Origin: Burkholderiales bacterium
Lineage (GTDB): Bacteria; Pseudomonadota; Gammaproteobacteria; Burkholderiales; SG8-41
NCBI GenBank assembly: GCA_919902235.1
Contig: CAKKQX010000173.1
Coordinates: forward strand, 1 to 35,889
Reading direction: 5' to 3'
Length of the DNA: 35,889 bases
In this document: piece after piece, positions 15,866 to 25,300 of the stretch
Layout of the letters: each line of letters opens with the position of its first letter
How positions within the stretch are numbered: the stretch's first letter is position 1
Notes under the pieces: generated by a model
What the model saw: only the letters and a program-made list of their open reading frames with translations
Told to the model about the DNA's origin: nothing
Databases searched by the model: none
Translations under genes and position numbers: made by a program

Positions 15866-16576
15866 ATGGCCTCCTACAAAAACCCGCAACTGCGTGACAA
15901 GCTGGCCTCGGAATACGTGCTGGGCACGCTCCGCGGCCAGGCGCGCGCGCGTTTCCAGAGTCTGCTGAAATACGACGCCACCCTCAGACAATTGGTTGCG
16001 GAGTGGGAACAGAAACTGACGCCGCTGGCCGCAGCCGCCGGCGACATCGAACCTCATGCGCGCGTATGGCGCAAGATCGCGGCGCGCATCAGCGGCAGCG
16101 CCAAAGCCGGCTGGTGGGCCAATCTCGCACTATGGCGGGGCCTGACAGTCGCCACCACCGCCCTCACCCTTGCCTTGGGAGTGTTCATAGGCTCACGGCC
16201 TGCGCCCGAGCCGCCGATGGGCATGGTCGCCGTCATGTCGGACGAGCGCGCGCAGCCCGCCATGGTCGTATCGTGGCCGCCGCAAAAAGCGGCGCGCGAT
16301 GCCCACATCCGCGTCAAGCTCATCCAGGATCATCCGACCATGGCGGCGAATACCTCTTGGGAGTTGTGGATGCTGCCTGGCGGCAAGGCCGCGCCGGTTT
16401 CGCTCGGACTGGTCGGATTGGAGGAAAATCAGATTCTCAAGCTCAGACCCGAGCACGCGGGCATGATGAGCAAGGCGTGGGGCGTGGCGCTGTCCATCGA
16501 ACCCGCGGGCGGCTCCCCGACCGGCGCTCCCACTGGCCCGATGATTTTCAAGGGTCAATGCGTGAAAGTCATATAG
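15866..16576 (+). CDS. RskA-family membrane anti-sigma factor
   Basis: A 236-residue partner of the preceding sigma factor. The cytosolic N-terminal anti-sigma domain (about 1-75: KLASEYVLGTLRGQARARFQSLL) is the typical RskA type and lacks the HxxxCxxC zinc motif. One TM segment spans about 91-109. The periplasmic C-terminal domain (about 115-236) contains VSWPPQKAARDAHIRVKLI and TSWELWMLPGGKAAPVSLG, the hallmark of the anti-sigma-K family. Release of the sigma factor would need regulated proteolysis; no protease is encoded alongside. Start ATG 15866 is 11 bp from the sigma stop. Confidence 0.93.
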   Translation: MASYKNPQLRDKLASEYVLGTLRGQARARFQSLLKYDATLRQLVAEWEQKLTPLAAAAGDIEPHARVWRKIAARISGSAKAGWWANLALWRGLTVATTALTLALGVFIGSRPAPEPPMGMVAVMSDERAQPAMVVSWPPQKAARDAHIRVKLIQDHPTMAANTSWELWMLPGGKAAPVSLGLVGLEENQILKLRPEHAGMMSKAWGVALSIEPAGGSPTGAPTGPMIFKGQCVKVI

Positions 16577-16641
16577 CCCGCAACGGCATTCCCCCCACCC
16601 TTGCTGTAGGCGAACAAGGCCTATTGAGCGTTTCATAATGG

Positions 16642-16800
16642 ATGACAGTCGGAACGCTCGATCCCTTTCGCAATGGAACATGTGTGCGTTACGACCAGAA
16701 TCGGCCGCCAAAAACGCCGTGGATGGACATCATGCTGTACGGCACCCGGATCGACCTGGGGTTTGAAGACCGGGAACAGTGCCCGGGACTCACCGCCTGA
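16642..16800 (+). CDS. Small unknown protein (52 residues)
   Basis: A short reading frame: ATG 16642, stop 16798-16800, with an in-frame stop just upstream (16636-16638), so the start can only be here or further inside. It begins MTVGTLDPFRNGTCVRYD and has a central PPKTPWMDIMLYGTRIDLGF; there are two cysteines (one near residue 13, one near 47). No signal peptide or membrane segment. G/C bias at third positions is strong in the second half, as in real genes here. It follows the anti-sigma gene after 65 bp on the same strand and may be part of that transcript. I do not recognise a family. A tandem AACGGTCAG (16802-16819) follows the stop. Confidence 0.5.
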   Translation: MTVGTLDPFRNGTCVRYDQNRPPKTPWMDIMLYGTRIDLGFEDREQCPGLTA

Positions 16801-16824
16801 TAACGGTCAGAACGGTCAGCCGCG

Positions 16825-17736
16825 CTAGTCTTTACTACCCGCACTTGCCGATTGGCGGCGCTTCGCTCGCACCTTGTCCAGGTGTTCACAAATGACGGCC
16901 GCACCCTCGGCGATTCGCGGCGTCTGCCGCTGTATCGAATCAGGCGCAACGTAAAACGCCGGCGTCGAACGCAACCCGTCCACTGCGACTTTGCGCCATT
17001 GCGCGATAAATTCCCGCTCCCCGCCTGCCGAACTGCCACCCAGGATGGCCTCGGGCTGCGCAGCCAGCACCGCTTCGAGCGAAACCGCAGGCGTCAGCGC
17101 CGGCACATGCGCGAACACGTTGCGTCCGCCGCACAATGCAACCACATCGCTGATGAGGTGCGCGCCGTTCACGGTCAGCAACGGCTGGTGCCAGATTTCG
17201 TAAAACACGCGAACCGGCGGTTTGCCTTCGTGAAGTTTTCTTAACATACTGATTTTATTTATAAATACAAGCGCCTCCTGCTCCGCCTCCCGCTGCCTGT
17301 CAGTGAGTGCCCCTGTCATGCGCATCAGGCGTGGAATATCCGCAAGCCGCGCCGGCTCGGTCACAAACACCGGGAATCCAAGCTGTTCCAGCCGCATCAC
17401 ATCACGCGGCGAATTTCCGCTGCGCCACGCCAGTATGAGATCAGGCCCGAGTTTCACGATGCGTTCGAGATCAATGCGCGCCGCATCCCCGACCTGCGGC
17501 AGGCGCCGCGCTGCCGGTGGATGATCGCTGAAGCGCACAACGCCGATCAGCTTGTCTCCGGCGCCCGCGGCAAATACGATTTCGGCCAGATGCGGCGCCA
17601 GTGCGACGATACGCTGCGCAGGAACGGCGAGTCGCAGCGTCTTGCCGCGGTCGTCGCGCAATTCCAGGGCATGGCTTGCAGCCGCGAAAAATAACGCGCA
17701 GCACAGGAAAGCCATGTATTGCGCCGGGCGGGACAC
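16825..17736 (-). CDS. BtuF-like periplasmic cobalamin/metal-complex binding protein
   Basis: A 303-residue substrate-binding protein of the ABC type III group. The N-terminal export signal is about 1-23 (FLCCALFFAAASHA), then a mature Rossmann-like lobe with RIVALAPHLAEIVFAAGAGDKLIGVV, DLERIVKLGPDLILAWRSGN, the linker helix, and a second lobe with FYEIWHQPLLTVNGAHLISDVVALCGG. These are BtuF motifs, so vitamin B12 is the likely ligand; ferric siderophore binding is the alternative. No btuC or btuD permease gene is nearby, so it would use a transporter encoded elsewhere. Start is GTG 17736 (supplies a basic residue before the hydrophobic core); ATG 17715 is possible. It lies 19 bp after the CNB-domain gene on the same strand. 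Confidence 0.85.
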   Translation of the reverse strand: MSRPAQYMAFLCCALFFAAASHALELRDDRGKTLRLAVPAQRIVALAPHLAEIVFAAGAGDKLIGVVRFSDHPPAARRLPQVGDAARIDLERIVKLGPDLILAWRSGNSPRDVMRLEQLGFPVFVTEPARLADIPRLMRMTGALTDRQREAEQEALVFINKISMLRKLHEGKPPVRVFYEIWHQPLLTVNGAHLISDVVALCGGRNVFAHVPALTPAVSLEAVLAAQPEAILGGSSAGGEREFIAQWRKVAVDGLRSTPAFYVAPDSIQRQTPRIAEGAAVICEHLDKVRAKRRQSASAGSKD

Positions 17737-17755
17737 CGCGTGACGATAACCGCCG

Positions 17756-18301
17756 TTACTGCCGGCCGTTCTCCATGTACTGCAGAAGTTTGGCGCTGGT
17801 CTGCCGCAACCGCAGCGACAGCATGGTGACGAGTTTGACCAGTATCTTGGAGCCGATGCTGGGATGATCGAGAATAATCTTCGCCATGCTGTCGCGCGTC
17901 AGCACGGAAAAGGTGGTGATGCGCGCCGCGCGGCAGGTTGCGAAGCGCGGCTCCCCGTCTATCATCGACATCTCGCCCAGCGTCATGCCGGGGCCGACAC
18001 TGGTCATGCGCTGGTGCTCAGAGCGCAGGCCTCTTTTGAGAATGTCGACTTCGCCTTCGATGATGAGCAGCATGAAATCGCCCACATCGCCTTCGCGTAT
18101 GATGATCTCGCCAGACTGGGCGCGAAAGATGTCCATATAGCCTGCCAGGACCGCAATGTCCCGGCGCGAGAACTCCGCGAAAAACTGCGACTGCCCGACC
18201 AGGCCGAAGATCTCCTCGGCCAAGGCAGTACCCTTGCTTACCTTTTCAAGGTTGAGCAGGTTGCCTTGATCGGATGCGAGTTCGAGTGCGCTTTGCGCCA
18301 T
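17756..18301 (-). CDS. Cyclic nucleotide-binding domain protein without DNA-binding domain
   Basis: A 181-residue protein containing a single CRP-type cNMP-binding fold (about 35-155). The beta-roll shows FRAQSGEIIIREGDVGDFMLLIIEGEVDI, and the phosphate-binding cassette region is GEMSMIDGEPRFATCRA, with Glu and Arg in the usual places for binding a cyclic nucleotide. The C-terminus is a helical extension of ~30 residues with no helix-turn-helix, so it is not a CRP-like transcription factor; it may act through protein contacts. It lies between aroG (59-bp gap) and the BtuF-like gene (19-bp gap) on the same strand. Partner and ligand (cAMP or cGMP) are unknown. Confidence 0.88.
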   Translation of the reverse strand: MAQSALELASDQGNLLNLEKVSKGTALAEEIFGLVGQSQFFAEFSRRDIAVLAGYMDIFRAQSGEIIIREGDVGDFMLLIIEGEVDILKRGLRSEHQRMTSVGPGMTLGEMSMIDGEPRFATCRAARITTFSVLTRDSMAKIILDHPSIGSKILVKLVTMLSLRLRQTSAKLLQYMENGRQ

Positions 18302-18360
18302 TTAATGGATCCTTCAATGCCCGCGCCGGCCGAGTACAGCGGCAACCACCGCCGCAATGC

Positions 18361-19434
18361 TCAGTCGGCTTCGGCCCCCGCCTTGATCCGCCGCTTGCGC
18401 ACCGCTTCCGCAAGATGGTCGAGCAAAGCCCGGCTGTCCTCCCAGCCTATGCAGCCGTCGGTAATGCTCTGACCATAAACCAGTTCCTTGCCGGGGGCCA
18501 GATCCTGGCGCCCTGCTTTTAGATGGCTCTCCAGCATGGCCCCGAAAATACGCTCTTCGCCGCCGGCAATCTGGCGGCCGACATCGTGGGCAACGGTAAT
18601 CTGTTTCTGCGGGTCTTTGCTGCTGTTGCCATGACTGAAGTCGATCATCAGCCGCGCCGGCACTCCGGCCTCGGCCAGCCCTTTGCCCGCGGCTTCGACG
18701 CTGGCGGCATCGTAGTTCGGCGCTTTGCCGCCGCGCAGGATGATGTGGCAGTCCTCATTGCCGGTGGTCGAGACAATCGCGGAATGCCCGGCCTTGGTGA
18801 CGGACAGAAAATGGTGCGGCGCCTGCGCCGCGCGTATGGCATCGACTGCGATTTTGATATTGCCGTCGGTGCCATTCTTGAAACCGACCGGGCACGACAG
18901 GCCCGAAGCAAGTTCGCGATGCACCTGGCTTTCGGTGGTGCGCGCGCCGATTGCACCCCACGACACCATGTCGGCGATGTATTGCGGTGTGATCATGTCG
19001 AGGAACTCGCAGCCTACCGGCATGCCAGCCTCGTTCAGGTCAAGCAGCAACTGGCGGCCGATGCGCAAGCCTTCGTTGATATTGAAGCTGCCGTCGAGTC
19101 TGGGATCATTGATGAGCCCCTTCCAACCCACCGTCGTGCGCGGCTTCTCGAAATAGACGCGCATCACCACCACCAGGTCATTTGCGAGCCGGTCCTTCGC
19201 CCCATTCAGCTTGGCGGCGTAATCCCGGGCGGCTTTCACATCGTGGATGGAACACGGCCCCATGATCACCAGCAGGCGGTCGTCGGCGCCGTGCAGGATG
19301 CGATGGATGGCCTGGCGCGCTTCAAACGTGGTCTTGGCGGCTTTTTCGGTCAACGGAAATTCGCGCAGCACATGCGACGGCGGCACGAGTTCCATGATCT
19401 CCTTGATGCGGACATCGTCAGTTCTGTATTGCAT
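18361..19434 (-). CDS. aroG: 3-deoxy-7-phosphoheptulonate synthase, class I (AroG type)
   Basis: A 357-residue DAHP synthase that condenses PEP and erythrose 4-phosphate at the head of the shikimate pathway. Motifs in order: LLVIMGPCSIHD (about 54-65), MRVYFEKPRTTVGWKGLINDP (about 92-112), GARTTESQVHRELASGLSCPVGFKNGTDG (about 162-190), and IDFSHGNSSKDPQKQ (about 263-277). The length and N-terminal ~45 residues are those of the E. coli AroG/F/H family, which is feedback-regulated by aromatic amino acids; which one inhibits cannot be fixed here. ATG 19434 agrees with homologues. A perfect -10 box lies 29 bp upstream. Confidence 0.96.
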   Translation of the reverse strand: MQYRTDDVRIKEIMELVPPSHVLREFPLTEKAAKTTFEARQAIHRILHGADDRLLVIMGPCSIHDVKAARDYAAKLNGAKDRLANDLVVVMRVYFEKPRTTVGWKGLINDPRLDGSFNINEGLRIGRQLLLDLNEAGMPVGCEFLDMITPQYIADMVSWGAIGARTTESQVHRELASGLSCPVGFKNGTDGNIKIAVDAIRAAQAPHHFLSVTKAGHSAIVSTTGNEDCHIILRGGKAPNYDAASVEAAGKGLAEAGVPARLMIDFSHGNSSKDPQKQITVAHDVGRQIAGGEERIFGAMLESHLKAGRQDLAPGKELVYGQSITDGCIGWEDSRALLDHLAEAVRKRRIKAGAEAD

Positions 19435-19462
19435 ACTGGTCCAAAGCTTATGAAATCAAAGC

Positions 19463-19468
19463 ATTATA
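19463..19468 (-). promoter_or_regulatory. Candidate -10 box (TATAAT) of aroG
   Basis: A perfect TATAAT on the minus strand, preceded by GA, 28 bp before the aroG start. Its -35 region falls at the edge of the heptamer repeat (19484 onward), with no good TTGACA match, so the repeat may have replaced or shaped the upstream promoter. Confidence 0.5.
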
Positions 19469-19483
19469 TCAGGGTACTGGAAT

Positions 19484-19576
19484 GGTGAGCGGTGAGCGGT
19501 AAGCGGTAAGCAGTAAATGGAAAAGCGCAAGCCTGATACGGATCGCAGTCGGGCGTTGCCGCTCATTGCTTACCGC
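19484..19576. repeat. Heptamer-unit repeat with inverted arms between tldD and aroG
   Basis: Left arm: four 7-bp units in direct tandem, GGTGAGC (19484), GGTGAGC (19491), GGTAAGC (19498), GGTAAGC (19505), then a degenerate AGTAAAT. Right arm: inverted units GCTCATT and GCTTACC (19561-19574). GCGGTAAGCA (19503-19512) and TGCTTACCGC (19567-19576) form a perfect 10-bp inverted repeat around a 54-bp spacer. The left arm begins about 50 bp upstream of aroG and the right arm ends 10 bp from the end of tldD. Same family as 9658-9741. Confidence 0.75.
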
Positions 19577-19586
19577 ACGCGGAATT

Positions 19587-21059
19587 CTAAACCGTACCCC
19601 CGACGGTCAGACCGTCTATGCGCAGCGTCGGCTGGCCAACGCCGACCGGCACGCTCTGGCCCTCCTTGCCGCAGGTGCCAACCCCGGGATCGAGACTCAT
19701 GTCGTTGCCGATCATGGCCACCCGCGTCAGCGCATCGGGGCCGTTGCCGATCAGCGTCGCGCCTTTTACCGGATGCGTCAGCCTGCCGTTCTCGATCAAA
19801 TAGGCCTCGGAAGCCGAGAACACGAATTTGCCGCTGGTGATGTCGACCTGGCCGCCGCCGAAGTTCACTGCATAAAGTCCGTTCTTGACGGAAGCGATAA
19901 TCTCCAGCGGGTTCACGCCGCCGTTGGGACCGTTGAGCATGTAGGTGTTGGTCATGCGCGGCATCGGAATATGCGCATACGATTCGCGCCGGCCATTGCC
20001 GGTGGGCGCCACCTTCATCAGCCGCGCGTTGAGACTGTCCTGCAAGTAGCTCTTGAGCACGCCATTTTCAATCAGTACGTTGCACTGCGTCGGATTGCCT
20101 TCGTCGTCGATGTTGAGCGAGCCGCGGCGGTGCGCGATGGTGCCGTCGTCAACCACAGTGACCCCGGGCGCCGCGACGCGCTCGCCGATACGGCCGCTGA
20201 AGGCGGAAGTGCCCTTGCGGTTGAAATCCCCCTCGAGCCCGTGGCCGATCGCCTCATGCAGCAGCACGCCGGGCCAGCCCGGCCCCAGCACCACGGTCAT
20301 GGTGCCCGCCGGCGCCGGCCGCGCTTCGAGATTGACAAGCGCCTGATCGACCGCTTTCCTGGCGTAATCGCCCAGCACCGCATCGGTGAAATAAGCGTAA
20401 TCAAAACGCCCGCCGCCGCCGGAGCTGCCCTGCTCGCGCCGGCCGTCCTGTTCCACGATCACCTGCAGCGAAAGCCTGACCAGCGGCCGCACGTCGGCGG
20501 CCAGCACGCCGTCGCTGCGCGCAATCAGCACCACTTCGTATTCGCCGCCGAGGGAGGCCATCACCTGCGTCACGCGCGGATCAAGTGCGCGCGCCTCGCG
20601 CTCCAGCCGTTCCAGCAGCGATACCTTGTCCTTGTCGCCGAGACTGGCGAGCGGGTCGCGCGGCACATACAGGTTATGCCCGTTGCTGCGCTTCGCCACC
20701 CGCGCAGTACCATCACCACCCTGGCGGGCGATGGCGCGGGTTGCTTCCGCCGCCGACTTGAGCGCGGTCAGGCTGATGTCATCGGAGTAAGCGAAAGCGG
20801 TCTTCTCGCCGCTCACCGTGCGCACGCCCACGCCCTGGTCGATATTGAAGCTGCCGGACTTGACTATGCCCTCTTCCAGGCTCCACGACTCGCTGCGGCT
20901 GTACTGAAAATACAGATCGGCATAATCGACGCGATGCGCCATGATCTGGCCGAATACGTTTTGCAAATGCGCCGCGTCCAGGGAATAGGGCGCGAGCAGC
21001 ATTTCGTTTGCGGTCGCAAATGGAATTTCAGGTTGCAAAACTGACGACTGGTGTTCCAC
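19587..21059 (-). CDS. tldD: TldD metalloprotease subunit
   Basis: A TldD/PmbA-family protease subunit of about 490 residues. It works with TldE/PmbA to cut unfolded peptides, CcdA antitoxin or peptide antibiotic precursors; tldE is not in the window. Visible features: [21 protein letters not shown] and [23 protein letters not shown] in the N-terminal domain, and the zinc-site motif [11 protein letters not shown] (H268, E269, H273, counted from GTG 21059), with the conserved GMIGNDM-type end. The start is uncertain: GTG 21059 is chosen because the E. coli start aligns near there; TTG 21095 and ATG 21005 are alternatives. It is the third member of the yhdP-nitrilase-tldD block. Confidence 0.93.
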   Translation of the reverse strand: MEHQSSVLQPEIPFATANEMLLAPYSLDAAHLQNVFGQIMAHRVDYADLYFQYSRSESWSLEEGIVKSGSFNIDQGVGVRTVSGEKTAFAYSDDISLTALKSAAEATRAIARQGGDGTARVAKRSNGHNLYVPRDPLASLGDKDKVSLLERLEREARALDPRVTQVMASLGGEYEVVLIARSDGVLAADVRPLVRLSLQVIVEQDGRREQGSSGGGGRFDYAYFTDAVLGDYARKAVDQALVNLEARPAPAGTMTVVLGPGWPGVLLHEAIGHGLEGDFNRKGTSAFSGRIGERVAAPGVTVVDDGTIAHRRGSLNIDDEGNPTQCNVLIENGVLKSYLQDSLNARLMKVAPTGNGRRESYAHIPMPRMTNTYMLNGPNGGVNPLEIIASVKNGLYAVNFGGGQVDITSGKFVFSASEAYLIENGRLTHPVKGATLIGNGPDALTRVAMIGNDMSLDPGVGTCGKEGQSVPVGVGQPTLRIDGLTVGGTV

Positions 21060-21153
21060 GATGATTTGAGTCCCGATCTGGATGCGTAAGCACAATTACA
21101 AATTAAGAATAAAAATGGTGGCGAACCTTGCCGATTTCAACCTCGGGCCCGGA

Positions 21154-22035
21154 TTAGCAGCGATGCAGCGTTCGATGCGTCAGCGCCGGCAGGCTTTGCC
21201 GCAAGCGTCTGAGGTGCGCGAGGTTCACGCCGCCGATGACCACGCCGGAGCCACGCGGTAAACGGTCGAGCACCACGCCCCATGGGTCGACAATCATGGA
21301 ATCGCCGTGCGTTTCGCGGCCGTTCAAATGATAGCCGCCCTGCGCCGGCGCCAGCACATAGGCCAGATTCTCGATGGCGCGGGCGCGGATCAGGGTTTCC
21401 CAGTGCGCCTTGCCGGTGGTTTCGGTGAACGCCGATGGCACCAGGATGATATCGACTTCTTTCATCGCACGGTAAAGCTCGGGAAAACGCAGGTCATAAC
21501 AGATCGACAAACCCAGCCGCCCCACCGGCGAATCGACGGTGACGACTTCCTTCCCCGGCTCAATGGTCTGATCTTCTGCATAACGCTCCTTTCCCATCTC
21601 GAAACCGAACAGGTGGATCTTGTCGTAGCGCGCGACAAGCTTGCCCTTGTCGTCATAGATCAGGCTGCTGTTGCGGACCCTGTGCTGTTGCGAGGACACC
21701 AGCGGCACGGACCCCCCGACCAGCCAGATCTTGTGCTTTTTCGCGGTAGACGACAGGAATTCCTGAATCTGGCCCTTGCCCGGTTCTTCGCGCAGCGCAA
21801 CCTTGTCGCGGTCATGCAAACCCATGATGGCGAAATATTCAGGCAGCGCGACCAGCTTTGCGCCCTGCTCTACCGCGATTTCGATCAGGCGCCGCGCTTC
21901 GTTGAGATTACCCTTGATATTCGGTCCGGAAGCCATCTGCACCGCTGCGATGCGCACCGCCCCGGACGGTGATTTGTCTTCCTTGCTGAAATGCGGCCTG
22001 GCACGGCCGAAAGAGGAACGCAATTTGGTGCTCAT
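21154..22035 (-). CDS. Nitrilase-superfamily amidase (Nit1/deaminated glutathione amidase-like)
   Basis: A 293-residue carbon-nitrogen hydrolase. The catalytic triad is E66 (LPEYF), K139 (YDKIHLF) and C179 (SICYDLRFPE), and the DLRFPELYR context is typical of the Nit1/NitFhit branch, which repairs the side product deaminated glutathione; omega-amidase activity is the alternative. The first ~25 residues (MSTKLRSSFGRARPHFSKED) precede the usual VRIAAVQMASG start and are unusual for the family; no internal ATG closely precedes VRIAAVQMA, so they are kept. ATG 22035 overlaps the stop of the small exported-protein gene by 4 bp. Same order (yhdP, nit, tldD) is common in betaproteobacteria. Confidence 0.92.
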   Translation of the reverse strand: MSTKLRSSFGRARPHFSKEDKSPSGAVRIAAVQMASGPNIKGNLNEARRLIEIAVEQGAKLVALPEYFAIMGLHDRDKVALREEPGKGQIQEFLSSTAKKHKIWLVGGSVPLVSSQQHRVRNSSLIYDDKGKLVARYDKIHLFGFEMGKERYAEDQTIEPGKEVVTVDSPVGRLGLSICYDLRFPELYRAMKEVDIILVPSAFTETTGKAHWETLIRARAIENLAYVLAPAQGGYHLNGRETHGDSMIVDPWGVVLDRLPRGSGVVIGGVNLAHLRRLRQSLPALTHRTLHRC

Positions 22036-22394
22036 GGCTTCACTTCGATTTTCAGGGGTTCGCCGGACTTAAGACCGCCGCTCAGTCTAACGCGTTCGGG
22101 ACTGATGGCCAGCACGATCAGCCAGGCACGCAATTCTTCAGCGTGTAGCAGCGGTTCCTGCCCTTCAGCGTGATGAATGACCAGACTCGACCCGGACTGC
22201 CCAATATGCATGTCCACGGCCCGCCTGATATCCGGCTGATCGAGAACCACGCGGGCGCTGCGCGGGCGGTCCCACAGATCAGGCAGCACCGGAAACACCT
22301 GATCGGCCGATGCCAGCAGCGCTGTCCCCGACAGACCCGTGACCAGCGTTGATCTTATCACGAAGCTCCTCATGAAGCCTGTTACCGCCTTCAT
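22032..22394 (-). CDS. Small exported protein of unknown function
   Basis: A 120-residue protein not recognised as a named family. A signal peptide is likely (basic MKAVTGFMRSFVIRS, hydrophobic TLVTGLSGTALLASA, mature from about residue 31). The mature part is beta-rich, with SARVVLDQPDIRRAVDMHI and ELRAWLIVLAISPERVRLSGG, and no cysteines, membrane segment or catalytic motif. It overlaps yhdP and the nitrilase gene by 4 bp each (ATGA at both ends), so it is translated as part of that unit. Because it sits with YhdP, a role in envelope lipid traffic is possible but only by position. ATG 22373 (residue 8) is an alternative start. Confidence 0.75.
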   Translation of the reverse strand: MKAVTGFMRSFVIRSTLVTGLSGTALLASADQVFPVLPDLWDRPRSARVVLDQPDIRRAVDMHIGQSGSSLVIHHAEGQEPLLHAEELRAWLIVLAISPERVRLSGGLKSGEPLKIEVKP

Positions 22395-25300
22395 TGCGGA
22401 TTGCCTTGCACGGATGCGTCCGGCTGCCCGATTTTGGATACCTGCGGCTCGGCCCAGGTGCCGATCACGTTGTATTCGTACGAGGCAATCCGGTCGAACG
22501 GGTCCTTGAGTATTTTCTGCGCCAGAAAAGCCGCGATGCCGGCCACAGGGCCGCCTAACAGCGCACCCGCTATGGACAATCCGTCGCTCAGGCCGGGGGT
22601 GATTCTGACGCGCAGATTCTGGGTTTCCTGCGCCATGTCGACTTCCCCGCTCATCAATACGCGTGCTGATGGACTCTGAATGTGGAAGCCGTTGGTTACC
22701 GCAATGCCGCGACTGATATTTACAGCGCCGATAATTTCATCGAACACCAGACCATCGCTGAAGATATCGCGGAAATCGAGCGTGATGCGGCGCGGCAGCG
22801 ACTGCAGACTCATGATGCCAAGCAGCTTGCCGAAGCCCGGCCTGAGCCGCAGAAACTGCCCCTTCCGGGCCTGCATCGCAAGCGTGCCGGCTAGCGTCGG
22901 ATAATCGAACTCCTGCGGCGCGCCGGCCCAGGCCAACTCCCCTTCCAGCCTGGCGTTGCCGCCTTGCACGCTGTCGGGGTAACCCAGACGCGTCAGCAAT
23001 TTGCCGACGTCGCTTGTTTCAAGGCGCAGGCTCAATTGGGTACGCTGCTGATTAAGCCCGGCTCTCCATATACCGCTGCCCGAAAAAGTACTCTCGGGGT
23101 TGGAAATGTGCAATTTGTCGATGCGCCAGTCCTGCCCAACAGGAACGGCATTCAACTCAAGCTTGCCGAGCTGTTTATCCTTGAGCTGGAATTGGTCGGC
23201 GATGACGTCGAGCGCCGGCAGTTCACGTGTCCTGTCTGCCAAGTTCTGAGTCGGGGCCGAGCCCGGCGCCGAGGCGGCAACTGCCGGCGGGATCACCAGT
23301 TTCTTGAAGCGCGCCGTCAGCTTACCGCGGCCTTGCGGCTGCCATGTTGCCGTGCCTTCCATCTCACGCCCGGCAAGACTTGCACGCCAGATACCGTCCT
23401 GCGCCGACCCGTTGATTGCAATATCATGAAAGTTTCTGCCGTTTGCGGTAAGCGTCTCGACCTTGAGATCGACGCCGGAGAACTCGAGTCTCATGCCGTC
23501 GTTGTCCTGCCCGGCGAGTGCCAGCCAGCGGTCGAGATCCAGACTCCTGAGGGAACCGCTGACCATAACACCGTCGCGCTCGGGTTCCGCCGCGGGGCCC
23601 CCAAAGCGGATCTGCCCGCGCCGAATCACGCTGCGCGTGCCCTCTACACGCCGCTGCAAATTGGCGCTTATGCTCTCGCCGTAAGAAATGATGATCTGCT
23701 CCTGTTGCGGACCGGTATATTTGCGCTCGTAACGCAAGGGCACCGCTTCGCCGGCGGCCTTGGCGAGCGGTGCCGGCAAATCGGAGGCGATTCCGCGCAG
23801 GTCCGTTTCCACTACGAGGTCCGCCAGTTTTTTGCGCAGAAGAAACGTGCCGCGCCAGTCGGTCGAGCCGCGCAGTCTAAGCATCCAAGGCGCCGCGCCG
23901 CCGGCGCGCCGCAGGTTATCGATATTGGCGCGCCCCTCCAGATTGATGCGCACGGTGGAATCACGCAGCGTCGTCGCTGAAATCGTGGCCGGCCCGCCGA
24001 GAAAGATACCATTCGCGTTCTGCAGACGCACCGAGGACTCGGTGAACTCGAGCCTGCCGTTGGCCTGCTCGAACGGCGGCAGATCCGGATCGCCAACGAT
24101 AGTATTGTTGATGAATTGATAAGTGCCGGAGACGCTGCTCTTGCTCAGCGCGCGCAACGGTAACTGGAGTTTGAGCGCAAGCGCGCCACTGCCTTGCACC
24201 CGGATACCTTCAGTGAAACGATCGATCATCCCGCTGACGGGACTTTTCTCGATAAACGCCAGAAACTCGCTGGTCGGTCCCTCGGCCTCACCGGTGACCA
24301 GCAACAGCTCATCGGTATGATTGAGGTCCGGTATTTCTGCATGAACCTTGCCAAGCTGGGCACCCAGAATGCTGCCCTTGCGCACAGCAATATCCAGCCG
24401 CTTGCCACGGAAACTTACGTCGCCGGAAATGTTTTCTATTCTCGGCCAACCCCCAGCGTAGTCGAGCACCCCGCCATCGATCCTGGCCGATACCTGGAAT
24501 ACGCCGCCCTTGTTGTCGGAAAACGGGAAATCGTCAAGATTACCCTTGAGCCGCAGCGTTACTTCGTTCGACTGCCCGGACACAAACGCCCGGTCCACCC
24601 AGTCGCGCGCGCTCTTGCCGACGGCCAGCGGAATATAGCGGCCGACATGACGTGCATCCGCGCGCGTCAGACCGCCGTTAAGGTCGATTATGCCCTTGCT
24701 GTCGGGCAGCAGGCGATAGCTGCCGGACAGCGAACCGGCAAGATGCGGGTTGGAGAACGACATGCTGTTGAATATGAGTTCGGAATCCGCACCGCGCCGC
24801 GACCATTCGATGTGCGCGTTCAACTTCTCGAACTCCAGCGGATCACGGAACACGAGCGGCATGTCGATGGTCGCATTGCCGGCATTGAGATAAAGCGAAC
24901 CCGCTTTCTCGCTGCCGTCGATATTGCCGCTGACGCCGGAAAATCCGGGAATCTTGCCGTATCGGTTCATGACCAGGTTTTGAAAACGGCCGCGCACGCT
25001 GTACTGCACCGGCTGCTGCCAGTCGCCGCTCCAGCGCACAGCAAGGTCATGCAGGCTTCCCTTGGGCGACAGCTCCGCCATTTTCTTGCGAAGATCAACC
25101 GCCAGCGGCAAACGGTCAGCCAGCGCCGTCAACGGCCGCAGGTCGAGGGAATTCGCACGCAGTTCGCCGCGCGCCGGCTTGCGGTCCCTGCCTTCGCTGA
25201 GACGCAGCACAAAATCAACGGGCTGCAGCGTTAGGCCACCCTGGGCCGTGAGACCGAGCTTGACAGTCGACAGCTCGAAGCCGGCCGCAGACGATTTCCA

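Noticed and set aside
16802-16819. Tandem AACGGTCAG as an operator
   Set aside because: Only two copies, located between two convergent gene ends where no promoter is expected.
19484-19576. CRISPR-like array
   Set aside because: Units are only 7 bp, directly adjacent without unique spacers, and the two arms are inverted; no cas gene is present.
19566-21044. A 492-codon plus-strand frame across tldD
   Set aside because: Antisense to tldD with its HExxxH motif; translation is rich in His/Arg/Ala as expected of a shadow frame.
24194-25234. A 346-codon plus-strand frame inside yhdP
   Set aside because: Antisense to a continuous yhdP frame with family motifs on both sides.
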